From: Microvirga solisilvae
GTDB taxonomy: Bacteria; Pseudomonadota; Alphaproteobacteria; Rhizobiales; Beijerinckiaceae
Length of the DNA: 64,000 nucleotides
NCBI RefSeq assembly: GCF_022808595.1
Contig: NZ_JAKUCN010000002.1
Coordinates: forward strand, 1 to 64,000
Reading direction: 5' to 3'
The notes under the pieces were generated by a model. That model made no database searches. It was not told the origin of the DNA and saw nothing but the letters and a program-made list of their open reading frames with translations. Position 1 is the first letter of the stretch, and each line of letters opens with the position of its first letter. Positions 46,919 to 54,553 of this stretch are shown piece after piece. A program made the translations under genes and the position numbers.

Positions 46919-48225
46919 CCACATTCTCCCCCCGCGAAATCGTTTCCGAACTCGACCGTTACATCGTTGGCCAGAACGACGCGAAGCGCGCCGTGGCGAT
47001 TGCGCTTCGCAACCGCTGGCGGCGTCAGCAGCTCGAAGGCAACCTTCGCGAGGAAGTCGCGCCGAAGAACATCTTGATGATCGGCCCCACCGGCTGCGGC
47101 AAGACGGAGATTTCCCGCCGTCTCGCCAAGCTCGCGGGCGCGCCGTTCATCAAGATCGAGGCGACGAAGTTCACGGAAGTGGGCTATGTGGGCCGCGACG
47201 TGGAGCAGATCGTGCGCGATCTGGTGGAGATCGGCATCGGCCTCGTAAAGGACGAGCGCCGCAAGCAGGTGCAGGCGAAGGCGCATATCGCGGCGGAAGA
47301 GCGCGTGCTCGATGCGCTCGTGGGCTCCACCGCCAGCGCCGCCACGCGTGATTCCTTCCGCAAGAAGCTGCGCAACAACGAACTCGACGACAAGGAAATC
47401 GAGATCGAGCTGCAGCAATCGGGCGGGGGCGGTATGCCCATGTTCGAGATCCCCGGCATGCCGGGCGCGTCGGTCGGCGCGATCAATCTCTCGGACATGT
47501 TCGGCAAGGCTTTCGGTGGCCAGCGCAAGACGCGCCGCACCACGGTGCAGGAAGCCTATGAGCCACTGGTGACGGAAGAAGCCGACAAGATGCTCGACCA
47601 GGACGCCATCGTGCAGGAGGCCCTGCGCCAGGTGGAGAACAACGGCATCGTCTTCCTCGACGAGATCGACAAGATCGCCGGCCGCGAGGGCCGTTCCGGT
47701 GCGGATGTGTCACGCGAAGGCGTGCAGCGCGATCTGCTGCCGCTGATCGAAGGCACCACGGTGTCGACGAAATACGGGCCCGTGAAGACGGACCACATTC
47801 TTTTCATCGCGTCCGGCGCCTTCCATGTGTCGAAGCCGTCGGACCTGCTGCCCGAACTCCAGGGCCGCCTGCCGATCCGCGTGGAGCTGTCCCCGCTGAC
47901 GGTGGAGGATTTCAAGCGTATTCTCACTGAGACGGAAGCAAGCCTCATCAAGCAATCCGTCGCGCTCATGAAGACGGAAGGCGTGGAGCTGGTCTTCACG
48001 GAAGACGCCATCGATGCGTTGGCGCAGGTGGCGGTGGAAGTGAACAACACGGTCGAGAATATCGGCGCGCGCCGCCTGCAGACGGTGCTGGAGCGCGTTC
48101 TCGACGATGTGTCCTTCACGGCCCCCGACCGTTCCGGCGAGACGGTGACCATCAACGCCGCTTACGTGCGCGGCGAGGTGGAGAGCCTCGCCAAGAACAC
48201 GGATCTCAGCCGCTTCATCCTGTGA
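46915..48225 (+). CDS. hslU: ATP-dependent protease ATPase subunit HslU
   Basis: AAA+ unfoldase partner of HslV. In the 436 residues the start is [20 protein letters not shown], Walker [19 protein letters not shown] (about residue 57), and Walker [16 protein letters not shown]. The I domain lies between. The end, [10 protein letters not shown], is the HslV-activating C-terminal tail. The gene is closed by a strong terminator. Confidence 0.97.
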   Translation: MTTFSPREIVSELDRYIVGQNDAKRAVAIALRNRWRRQQLEGNLREEVAPKNILMIGPTGCGKTEISRRLAKLAGAPFIKIEATKFTEVGYVGRDVEQIVRDLVEIGIGLVKDERRKQVQAKAHIAAEERVLDALVGSTASAATRDSFRKKLRNNELDDKEIEIELQQSGGGGMPMFEIPGMPGASVGAINLSDMFGKAFGGQRKTRRTTVQEAYEPLVTEEADKMLDQDAIVQEALRQVENNGIVFLDEIDKIAGREGRSGADVSREGVQRDLLPLIEGTTVSTKYGPVKTDHILFIASGAFHVSKPSDLLPELQGRLPIRVELSPLTVEDFKRILTETEASLIKQSVALMKTEGVELVFTEDAIDALAQVAVEVNNTVENIGARRLQTVLERVLDDVSFTAPDRSGETVTINAAYVRGEVESLAKNTDLSRFIL

Positions 48226-48229
48226 TCGG

Positions 48230-48253
48230 ATGCGGCACCGCACGGTGCCGCAT
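48230..48253. terminator. Terminator after hslU
   Basis: ATGCGGCACCG and CGGTGCCGCAT are perfectly complementary across two bases, a 24-base palindrome. It is shared by convergent genes. No strong T-tract follows. Confidence 0.6.
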
Positions 48254-48261
48254 CATCGTCT

Positions 48262-48696
48262 TCAGGCCGCTTTCAGCTCACGCCATTCCGGCAGCGGGAA
48301 GACGCGGTCATAGGCCCAATTGAAAATGAGCGCGTAGCCCATGTAGAAAAGGGCAAACGACACGTCCATCAGGAAGGCTTGCCACAGGCTGATGCCGAGA
48401 TACCAGGCAATTGGCGGCAGCAGAACGATCAGCAATCCAGCCTCAAAAAGAACCGCATGCGCCACGCGGATCGGCGGGGTTTTCTGTGTGCTTCCCCTCA
48501 CCCGCTGCATGATGCGGTCGAAGCCGAGATTGTAGATGTAGTTCCAGAGCGTGGCGATGGTCGCGCTGACGATGCCGATGACGCCGATATCGTGCATGGG
48601 CATGCCGAAGGCCCACGCGCCGAGAGGGATGACGATGGCAAGGCCGATAATTTCGAAGCTGATGGCGTGACGGATCCGGTCGCGTGTCGTGCGCAT
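48262..48696 (-). CDS. PACE-family (bacterial transmembrane pair) efflux protein
   Basis: A 144-residue membrane protein made of two repeated helix pairs, the BTP arrangement: RIRHAISFEIIGLAIVIPLG and ATLWNYIYNLGFDRIMQRV in the first, RVAHAVLFEAGLLIVLLPPI and YMGYALIFNWAYDRVFPLP in the second. The Glu and Asn in each pair are characteristic of PACE transporters of biocides and polyamines. The ATG at 48696 with GGAGG five bases upstream is chosen; an earlier ATG at 48708 overlaps that site. Confidence 0.93.
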   Translation of the reverse strand: MRTTRDRIRHAISFEIIGLAIVIPLGAWAFGMPMHDIGVIGIVSATIATLWNYIYNLGFDRIMQRVRGSTQKTPPIRVAHAVLFEAGLLIVLLPPIAWYLGISLWQAFLMDVSFALFYMGYALIFNWAYDRVFPLPEWRELKAA

Positions 48697-48860
48697 GATA
48701 ACCTCCAAAGGAAAAAAGTTCGGGTCGTCCCGAACGATCGTCCCAGAAGGCTGGGGGAGGCCGTCCTCGCTTAGCGTCTCATATAGGTGAACGGATCGGC
48801 AGGCGCAACCGAACTTGGTTTCATGAGGGAACCGGCGAATCCGTTCCGGCTTAAAGCTCC

Positions 48861-49634
48861 ATGAATCCGGAATTCCAAGACCTCAAAGCCAAGGCGCTCG
48901 CGATCCACGAGCGCCTGTGTACGGTCTATGGCTGCCCGATTCCCTACTTCCACACCCTCGATCCGCTGAGCGAGCTGATCTCGTCGCTTCTGTCGCATCG
49001 CACCCGCAACGCGGATTCAGGTCGCGCGTACAAAGCGTTGCGGGCGCGCTATGCCGATTGGGCGACGCTGATAAACGCGCCGACGGAAGAGGTGGAGCAG
49101 ACGATCCAGGGCGTCACTTGGCCCGAACAGAAGGCCCCTCGCCTGCAGGCGGTGCTGCGTGCCATCGAGGAGCGGCACGGCGCTCTCTCCTTGGATTTTC
49201 TGCAGGACATGCCGATCACCGAAGCGCGTGCCTGGCTCGAGAGCATTCCCGGCATCGGGCCCAAGACGAGCGCGGCCGTTCTCTCGTTCTCCACATTGCG
49301 CAAAGCGGCGCTGCCCGTGGATAGCCACCATCACCGCGTGGCGGTGCGAACCGGTCTCATCGAGCGCAACGTGGCGGTCGGCCCTTCGCATGGGATCCTC
49401 TCCGCTCTCCTCCCATCCGAGTGGGATGCGCAGGCCGTTTACGACAATCACGAGGTCATGATGCTGCACGGCCAGCGCTGCTGTTTCTTCAACAATCCGG
49501 CCTGCGGGCGCTGCACCATTCTCGACCTCTGTCCCACGGGTCAGGCACGGATGCGCGATGCGGCCGCTTCGACAGGCAAGCGTGGCCGTGAGCCCTCCCC
49601 GGCTCATCCGTCACGTTTCCGCGAGAACTCTTAG
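48861..49634 (+). CDS. Endonuclease III-like (Nth family) DNA glycosylase
   Basis: A 257-residue HhH-GPD protein with a 4Fe-4S cluster. The helix-hairpin-helix SIPGIGPKTSAAVLSF carries the catalytic Lys, and VDSHHHRVAVRTGL contains the catalytic Asp (usually VDTHV). The cluster ligands C-x6-C-x2-C-x5-C are in CCFFNNPACGRCTILDLC. The substrate loop is LLSHRTRNADSGRA, not the canonical LSAQT(T/S)D, and the C-terminus has an extra Arg-rich tail. It is therefore probably a paralogue of Nth with altered specificity. Confidence 0.85.
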   Translation: MNPEFQDLKAKALAIHERLCTVYGCPIPYFHTLDPLSELISSLLSHRTRNADSGRAYKALRARYADWATLINAPTEEVEQTIQGVTWPEQKAPRLQAVLRAIEERHGALSLDFLQDMPITEARAWLESIPGIGPKTSAAVLSFSTLRKAALPVDSHHHRVAVRTGLIERNVAVGPSHGILSALLPSEWDAQAVYDNHEVMMLHGQRCCFFNNPACGRCTILDLCPTGQARMRDAAASTGKRGREPSPAHPSRFRENS

Positions 49635-49649
49635 GCAAAAATGGCCACG

Positions 49650-49704
49650 CTAGGGAACGACACCTTGTGTGATGCGTTCGCCTCACAATGCTGAAGATCC
49701 CTAG
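49650..49704 (+). promoter_or_regulatory. Structured 5' leader of the BA14K gene
   Basis: CTAGGGA (49650-49656) and TCCCTAG (49698-49704) are perfect complements; TGTGA and TCACA pair inside the loop. The right arm abuts the GAGGAG ribosome binding site. The whole lies within 12 bases of the ATG. A regulatory role is inferred. Confidence 0.35.
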
Positions 49705-49715
49705 AGGAGTAATCC

Positions 49716-50156
49716 ATGCGTAAGATGTTCCTGGCCCTTGCCGCCACGGCAGCTTTCGGCACTGCCGCCTTCACGGCACCGGCCTCGGCCGCCGAGGTGA
49801 ATGGCGCACCCGTCAACGAGCTCATCGCCGCCGTTCAGAAGGGCGATGTGAAGTCCGATTACGTACAGTATCGTCGCTACTATTATCGTGGTGGCCCGCG
49901 CTATGTGGAGCGCCGCTATTACGGTCGTCCGTACCGCTACGGCTATCGTCGCTATGATCGTGGCGACGCCCTGGCTGCAGGTGCTCTGGGCTTGGCCACC
50001 GGCGCCATCATCGGCGGCGCGATTGCCAACTCCCAGGCTCAGGCCGCTCCGGTTTATGGTGGCAATGCCTCTTATTGCGCCCAGCGCTACCGTTCCTACG
50101 ATCCAGCCTCGGGCACCTATCTGGGCTATGACGGCCGTCGTCACCCCTGCCCGTAA
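49716..50156 (+). CDS. Exported BA14K-family protein
   Basis: A 146-residue protein with a classic signal peptide (MRKMFLALAATAAFGTAAF, cleavage after PASAA). A Tyr/Arg-rich middle (RYYYRGGPRYVERRYYGRPY), a Gly-zipper helix ALGLATGAIIGGAIANSQ, and the C-terminal BA14K motif YCAQRYRSYDPASGTYLGYD with GRRHPC follow. BA14K proteins of Brucella are immunogenic and lectin-like; their role in the envelope is not settled. A strong GGAG precedes the ATG and a strong terminator follows. Confidence 0.88.
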   Translation: MRKMFLALAATAAFGTAAFTAPASAAEVNGAPVNELIAAVQKGDVKSDYVQYRRYYYRGGPRYVERRYYGRPYRYGYRRYDRGDALAAGALGLATGAIIGGAIANSQAQAAPVYGGNASYCAQRYRSYDPASGTYLGYDGRRHPCP

Positions 50157-50177
50157 GCGCACGATCTTATGATGATG

Positions 50178-50202
50178 AAAAGGGCCCCCACGGGCCCTTT
50201 TT
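50178..50202 (+). terminator. Strong intrinsic terminator after BA14K gene
   Basis: AAAAGGGCCC and GGGCCCTTTT pair perfectly around a CCAC loop and are followed by a T-rich run (TTCTTTTT). It lies 22 bases after the stop codon. Confidence 0.9.
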
Positions 50203-50312
50203 CTTTTTGCGGATTCATCTTTCAACGCAAGGCCGATGCTCTATTGTTACGCGATACGGTGAGGGCTCGGTGCAGCCTGAATCGAGACGACACTTTTGCG
50301 AGGGTCTGCGCC

Positions 50313-51185
50313 TTGTCCAAACTCAGAAATCTTTTCTTCGGTCTGTTTCTGGTCGGCGGTTTCGCGGCTCAGGCGGCTACGCCTGTCCAAACCTATCTGA
50401 GCCAGCGCGACCGCGTCATCAAGGCGCTCGACCGTGAATACGACGAAAGCCTCTACAAGGAAGACCAGCAAGCTATGGCGGAGTTGGAAAAGCGTCTGAC
50501 GGGCTTGATCGGTCCGGTCGACCTTCAGGGCTTTCCTGGCAAGGGCAAGATCAATCTTCAAACCCTGATGCGGGAAATGGGTTTCGGAATGCTCGATGGC
50601 CTCTCCTACACGGCATCCGACAAGACCAAAGCTGTGGTCACCACAAAGCCGCTTCTCCAGGCTTGGATCAAAGAGCATGAGACATGGTGGAATGAAAAAT
50701 CCATGCCTCAGGAGATGGAGAGCGCCTTGAAGAGCGATGCGTTCTACACCCAGGCCATTGCGGGAGATGTCTCGATCGCGCGCTATGCCGAACTTCCAGT
50801 GTCGGCACCTGTGGAGGGCGGCTTCGTTTACGCCATGCTCAGTGCGGGCCGGCAGGAATACAATTCGCAATTGCCGAACGAGATCAACGTTGCCGTCGTG
50901 CGAGGCGACAGGGTGTTCATCCTGACGCAGCGGGTTGAGGCGAAAATCCAGAGAATTGCCGCCTGCGATCAGATCTGGGCTGGTTATATGCGGAAGCAGG
51001 AAGAAGCGTTGAAGGCGTTTCGCGCAACGAATGACGAGAAATACACCAGCGAGAGCACCAGGCTCGAACAGGAAGGCGATCAGCAGTTCCGCAACTGCTT
51101 CGCGCAGAAATTCAAGGATCAGGCGGCTTACCAGGCCGTGATCCGGCAGGCGCAGAACCTCGTCCAGCGCCTGCCGTCACCGTAA
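50313..51185 (+). CDS. Exported hypothetical protein
   Basis: A 290-residue protein with a signal peptide (SKLRNLFFGLFLVGGFAAQA, cleavage before ATPV). The mature part is helical and charged: TYLSQRDRVIKALDREYDES, a GPVDLQGFPGKGKINLQTL turn, and a C-terminal QIWAGYMRKQEEALKAFRAT helix with two Cys (IAACD and FRNCF) that may be disulfide-bonded. I do not recognise the family. The start is a TTG at 50313 with GAGGG upstream, chosen because the signal peptide follows immediately. Confidence 0.7.
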   Translation: MSKLRNLFFGLFLVGGFAAQAATPVQTYLSQRDRVIKALDREYDESLYKEDQQAMAELEKRLTGLIGPVDLQGFPGKGKINLQTLMREMGFGMLDGLSYTASDKTKAVVTTKPLLQAWIKEHETWWNEKSMPQEMESALKSDAFYTQAIAGDVSIARYAELPVSAPVEGGFVYAMLSAGRQEYNSQLPNEINVAVVRGDRVFILTQRVEAKIQRIAACDQIWAGYMRKQEEALKAFRATNDEKYTSESTRLEQEGDQQFRNCFAQKFKDQAAYQAVIRQAQNLVQRLPSP

Positions 51186-51197
51186 CCGGTATAAGTT

Positions 51198-51548
51198 TTA
51201 CTTCGCCGCGATGACGGCAATTTCCACCTTGAAGGCGGGAGCGGCGAGCTTCGCCTCGACGGTGGCGCGGGCGGGCGTGTTGCCGGCAGAGACCCAGGCA
51301 TCCCACACGGCGTTCATCTCCTGGAACGTGCCCATGTCGGTGAGCCAGATATTGACCATCAGGAGCTTCGACTTGTCGGTGCCGGCCTCAGCGAGCAGGC
51401 TGTCGATGATCGAAAGAATTTCCTGCGTCTGTTCGGTGACGCTCTTGCCGGCGGTCTGGTTGGCCACCTGGCCTGCGAGATAGACCGTGTTGCCGTGAAC
51501 GACGGCGCCGCTCATGCGCGGACCGGGCTTGATGCGTTGAATCGTCAT
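51198..51548 (-). CDS. RidA/YjgF-family protein
   Basis: A 116-residue trimeric enamine/imine deaminase family member. Visible are the N-terminal MTIQRIKPGPRMSGAVVHG, the AGQVANQTAG strand, and the C-terminal TPARATVEAKLAAPAFKVEI, whose Arg corresponds to the active-site Arg of RidA. This subgroup is near but not identical to the housekeeping RidA, so the substrate is unproved. The ATG at 51548 is chosen over an in-frame ATG at 51614. Confidence 0.92.
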   Translation of the reverse strand: MTIQRIKPGPRMSGAVVHGNTVYLAGQVANQTAGKSVTEQTQEILSIIDSLLAEAGTDKSKLLMVNIWLTDMGTFQEMNAVWDAWVSAGNTPARATVEAKLAAPAFKVEIAVIAAK

Positions 51549-51617
51549 GGAATGTCCTTGAGTCTCTGAAAGAAGAGAGATGGGCTTTTTCGGGGGTGGA
51601 AGGCGTCGGGTCAAGGC

Positions 51618-52232
51618 TCAATAGAGCGTCGTCTTCTGGCGCTCGGTGAGACCTTTATCGTAGGTTTCGCCGTCGAACCGGTTCTGCGTCACGGCGGCCA
51701 GGATCTGGCCCGCGCTCGGCAGGTCCTTTCGCGCCACGTGCTTTTGCGGGTTCCACAGCTCCGAGCGCAGGATCGCGCGGGCGCATTGGAAGAAGACCGA
51801 ATCGACCGTGATCGCGATCACCGATTTCGGCGCCTTGCCGTCGACCGAGAAGCTCTCCAGCAATCTGGGATCGACGGAGATCACCGCGCGCCCGTTCACC
51901 CGCAATGTTTCGCCGATGCCAGGGATCAGGAAAAGCAGGGCCACGTTCGGATCGCGCACGATGTTGCGCAGCGAGTCGATGCGGTTGTTGCCGCGTCGGT
52001 CCGGCATCAGCAGGGTCTTGTCGTCATGCACCCGCACGAAGCCTGCCCCGTCGCCGCGTGGCGAACAATCGAGGCCCTCGGGCCCACGCGTGGCGAGTGC
52101 CACAAAAGGCGCGGCCTCGATCAAGGCGCGATATTCCGGAATGATGCGAGGAGTTTCCTTGAGAATCGAGGCCTCGGCGGGTTCGCCATAAAGCGCTTCA
52201 AGCTCTGCGATGCTGGAGATCGTGGCCGGCAT
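51618..52232 (-). CDS. Pyridoxamine 5'-phosphate oxidase-fold (FMN-binding split barrel) protein
   Basis: A 204-residue flavin-fold protein. Key segments are YRALIEAAPFVALATRGPEGLDCS, which has the family start APFVALAT, GFVRVHDDKTLLMPDRRGNN, VALLFLIPGIGETLRVNG, and a C-terminal helix ILRSELWNP. It looks like the MSMEG_1061-type group. The substrate is unknown. It is divergent from the EamA transporter and precedes ridA on the same strand. Confidence 0.88.
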   Translation of the reverse strand: MPATISSIAELEALYGEPAEASILKETPRIIPEYRALIEAAPFVALATRGPEGLDCSPRGDGAGFVRVHDDKTLLMPDRRGNNRIDSLRNIVRDPNVALLFLIPGIGETLRVNGRAVISVDPRLLESFSVDGKAPKSVIAITVDSVFFQCARAILRSELWNPQKHVARKDLPSAGQILAAVTQNRFDGETYDKGLTERQKTTLY

Positions 52233-52361
52233 GGAAGAATCCTCTCAGGAGACGACGATCAGGCATAGCCCTCCCCCATCGAGGCCGCAACGGGGGGATG
52301 CACCCAAGTGCCTTGTGCCTTCGGAGGGGTTGTGAAAGAGCTGGCAGGCGAAGGAATCACC

Positions 52362-53300
52362 ATGACCGCCTCCCTCGACAATGCCGCCCAAGACGCCAAG
52401 CGCCCGCCTTATCTGGGCTATGCCATGGCGGCTATGGGGGCGACCCTGTTCGCCACCAAGGGCATTCTCATCAAGCTCGCCTATGCTCAAGGGATCGATG
52501 CGGAGACGACGCTGGCCTTGCGGATGATCCTCGCCCTGCCCTTCTATCTCGTCATCGGGCTGCATGCCTTCGCCGGCATGCGGGCGAGCGGCGCTCCGCT
52601 TCCGGATGCGAGACTTTGGCTGCGCATGATCGGCGTCGGCCTCATCGGCTATTGGACGTCGAGCTATCTCGACTTCAAGGGTCTCGAATACATCTCGGCG
52701 CATTTCGAGCGGCTGATCCTCTTCACCTATCCGCTCTTCGTGGTGCTGCTCGGTGCCGCCTTCTTCCACCAGCGGATCAAGCCGAAGGCGCTGCTCGCTT
52801 TCGCAGTGAGCTATGCGGGCCTCGCGCTCATGTTCGCGCAGAACTTTTCCGCTTTCGGTTCCGGCATCATGACGGGCGCGCTTTATGTGCTCGCCGCCGC
52901 CGTCACCTTCGCGCTTTACCAGTTGCTCGCGAAGCCGCTCATCATGACGATCGGCCCGCAATTCTTCACCTGCGTCGCCATGGGCTCCGCAGGCGTCGCC
53001 GTGATCCTGCAATTCCTTTTCACGCATCCCGTCGAGGCGATTTTCGTCACCCCTTCCCTCTGGGGCCTCGGATTAGCACTTGCCTTCGGCGCGACAGTGC
53101 TGCCGTCGTTTTTCCTAAGTGCTGCGCTCAAGCAGATTTCCGCCCAGGCTAACGCCACCATCGGCATGCTGAGCCCGGTGGTCACGATCATTCTCGCCAT
53201 GGCGGTTCTGGGCGATGCGGTGACCGGCGCGGATTGGTTCGGCGCCGCCCTCGTCATCCTCGGCATCGGCTGGTTCACGCTCTCCGAGCGCAAAGCCTGA
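52362..53300 (+). CDS. EamA/DMT-superfamily transporter
   Basis: An inner-membrane protein of 312 residues with ten predicted helices in two EamA repeats: YLGYAMAAMGATLFATKGIL begins the first, SGIMTGALYVLAAAVTFALY the second. PVVTIILAMAVLGDAV near the end is a conserved EamA segment. It is a likely exporter or importer of small metabolites, substrate unknown. The ATG at 52362 with AAGGAA is preferred over an upstream in-frame ATG at 52308. Confidence 0.93.
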   Translation: MTASLDNAAQDAKRPPYLGYAMAAMGATLFATKGILIKLAYAQGIDAETTLALRMILALPFYLVIGLHAFAGMRASGAPLPDARLWLRMIGVGLIGYWTSSYLDFKGLEYISAHFERLILFTYPLFVVLLGAAFFHQRIKPKALLAFAVSYAGLALMFAQNFSAFGSGIMTGALYVLAAAVTFALYQLLAKPLIMTIGPQFFTCVAMGSAGVAVILQFLFTHPVEAIFVTPSLWGLGLALAFGATVLPSFFLSAALKQISAQANATIGMLSPVVTIILAMAVLGDAVTGADWFGAALVILGIGWFTLSERKA

Positions 53301-53326
53301 TTGTCACGCTGCTCTGCATAGATGCT

Positions 53327-54310
53327 TTAAGCATTCCCGATCAGCACGCCTGCCGCGAAAACCAGCGCGCCGCCGAGCACCACCTGGAAGGCCGCGCGCA
53401 GGAACGGCGTCTCCATGTAGCGGTTCTGGATGAAGGCGATCGCCCAGAGCTCTGCGAACACGATCGCCGCCGCAATGAGCGTCGCCGTCCAGAAATGCGG
53501 AATGAGGTAGGGCAGGGCATGGCCGAGGCCGCCGATGGCGGTCATGATGCCGGAGGCCAGACCCCGCTTGATGGGAGAGCCACGCCCTGACAGCTTGCCG
53601 TCGTCATGGGCGGCTTCCGTGAAGCCCATGGAGATGCCCGCACCCACCGAGGCCGAGAGGCCGACGAGGAAGGTCTGCCAGGTATCCTGCGTGGCGAAGG
53701 CTGCCGCGAAGATCGGCGCGAGAGTGGACACCGAACCATCCATCAGCCCGGCAAGGCCCGGCTGGACATAGGTGAGGATGAATTGCCGCCGCTCCGTCTG
53801 GGCCTCCTCCTCCTTCACCGAATCCGGCGTGTAGGTGAGGCCGAGGCGACGGGCGAGCGTTTCGTGCGCCACCTCCGCCGCAGCAAGGTCTCCGAGCAGT
53901 TTTCGCGTGGATGCGTCGGAGGTGCGCTTGGCGGCCTCCACATAGAAGCGATGGGCCTGCGCCTCCATGGTTTCGGCAGCAGCGCGCACCTTCTCGATCC
54001 CGAGCGGCCGCACGAGCCAATCGGGCTTTCTCTCGTAATAGCCGCGCACATGCTCGCGCCGGATCAGCGGAATGGTCTCGCCGAAGCGCTGCCGGTGCAG
54101 CTCGATCAGCGCCGCCCGGTGCCCGTCCTCCTCGACGGCCATCTCGTCGAAGACCTTGGCCGATTGCGGAAACTGCTCCCGCAGGCCCTCCGCATAGGAC
54201 CGATAGATCCGCGCATCGTCCTCCTCGGAGGAGATGGCGAGCGCCAGGATTTCCTGCTCGTTCAGGGAATCGAAGGGGCGCCGGTCGAAGCCGAAGACAC
54301 GGGAAAGCAT
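53327..54310 (-). CDS. mbfA: Membrane-bound ferritin / iron exporter MbfA
   Basis: A 327-residue iron exporter. The N-terminal half is a ferritin-like four-helix domain with Glu/His pairs SSEEDDARIYR, AVEEDGHRAALIEL, EAQAHRFYVEAA and AAEVAHETLA. The C-terminal half is a CCC1/VIT1-type membrane domain (VQPGLAGLMDGSVSTLAPIF, GFTEAAHDDGKLSGRG). MbfA protects rhizobia against high iron and acid-plus-peroxide stress. A perfect iron control element lies 14 bases before the ATG, so repression by Irr in low iron is expected. Confidence 0.94.
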   Translation of the reverse strand: MLSRVFGFDRRPFDSLNEQEILALAISSEEDDARIYRSYAEGLREQFPQSAKVFDEMAVEEDGHRAALIELHRQRFGETIPLIRREHVRGYYERKPDWLVRPLGIEKVRAAAETMEAQAHRFYVEAAKRTSDASTRKLLGDLAAAEVAHETLARRLGLTYTPDSVKEEEAQTERRQFILTYVQPGLAGLMDGSVSTLAPIFAAAFATQDTWQTFLVGLSASVGAGISMGFTEAAHDDGKLSGRGSPIKRGLASGIMTAIGGLGHALPYLIPHFWTATLIAAAIVFAELWAIAFIQNRYMETPFLRAAFQVVLGGALVFAAGVLIGNA

Positions 54311-54323
54311 GGCGAAAACCTTG

Positions 54324-54340
54324 TTTAGAATAATTCTAAA
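54324..54340 (-). promoter_or_regulatory. Iron control element (Irr box) of mbfA
   Basis: TTTAGAATAATTCTAAA is a perfect 17-base palindrome that matches the ICE motif bound by Irr in Rhizobiales. It overlaps the mbfA leader or promoter. mbfA is a known Irr target in Agrobacterium and Bradyrhizobium. Confidence 0.85.
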
Positions 54341-54553
54341 TAACGTTCCGGGATACCCGCGTCAATCCGGTGACGCTTGAGAGGGATGTAAGGCAGAGGG
54401 GCAATCAGAGCCTTTGCCACCAGAACACCACTCCGCCAGGGCCCGGCCCGATCCGGTGATAGTGATTTGACAATCGCAAGGCAGAGGCCGCTGCTGTCGG
54501 GGATTCGAACCCGCGCTAGTTTCCAAAGAACGGCGCGATCGCTCAGGAGGCGC

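Noticed and set aside
54485-54540. tRNA T-arm-like sequence GGGTTCGAATCCCC on the minus strand upstream of the cyclase gene
   Set aside because: The T-stem has two mismatches, the acceptor stem cannot be paired beyond five bases and no sound anticodon arm is found. It is at most a decayed tRNA or att remnant, or chance.
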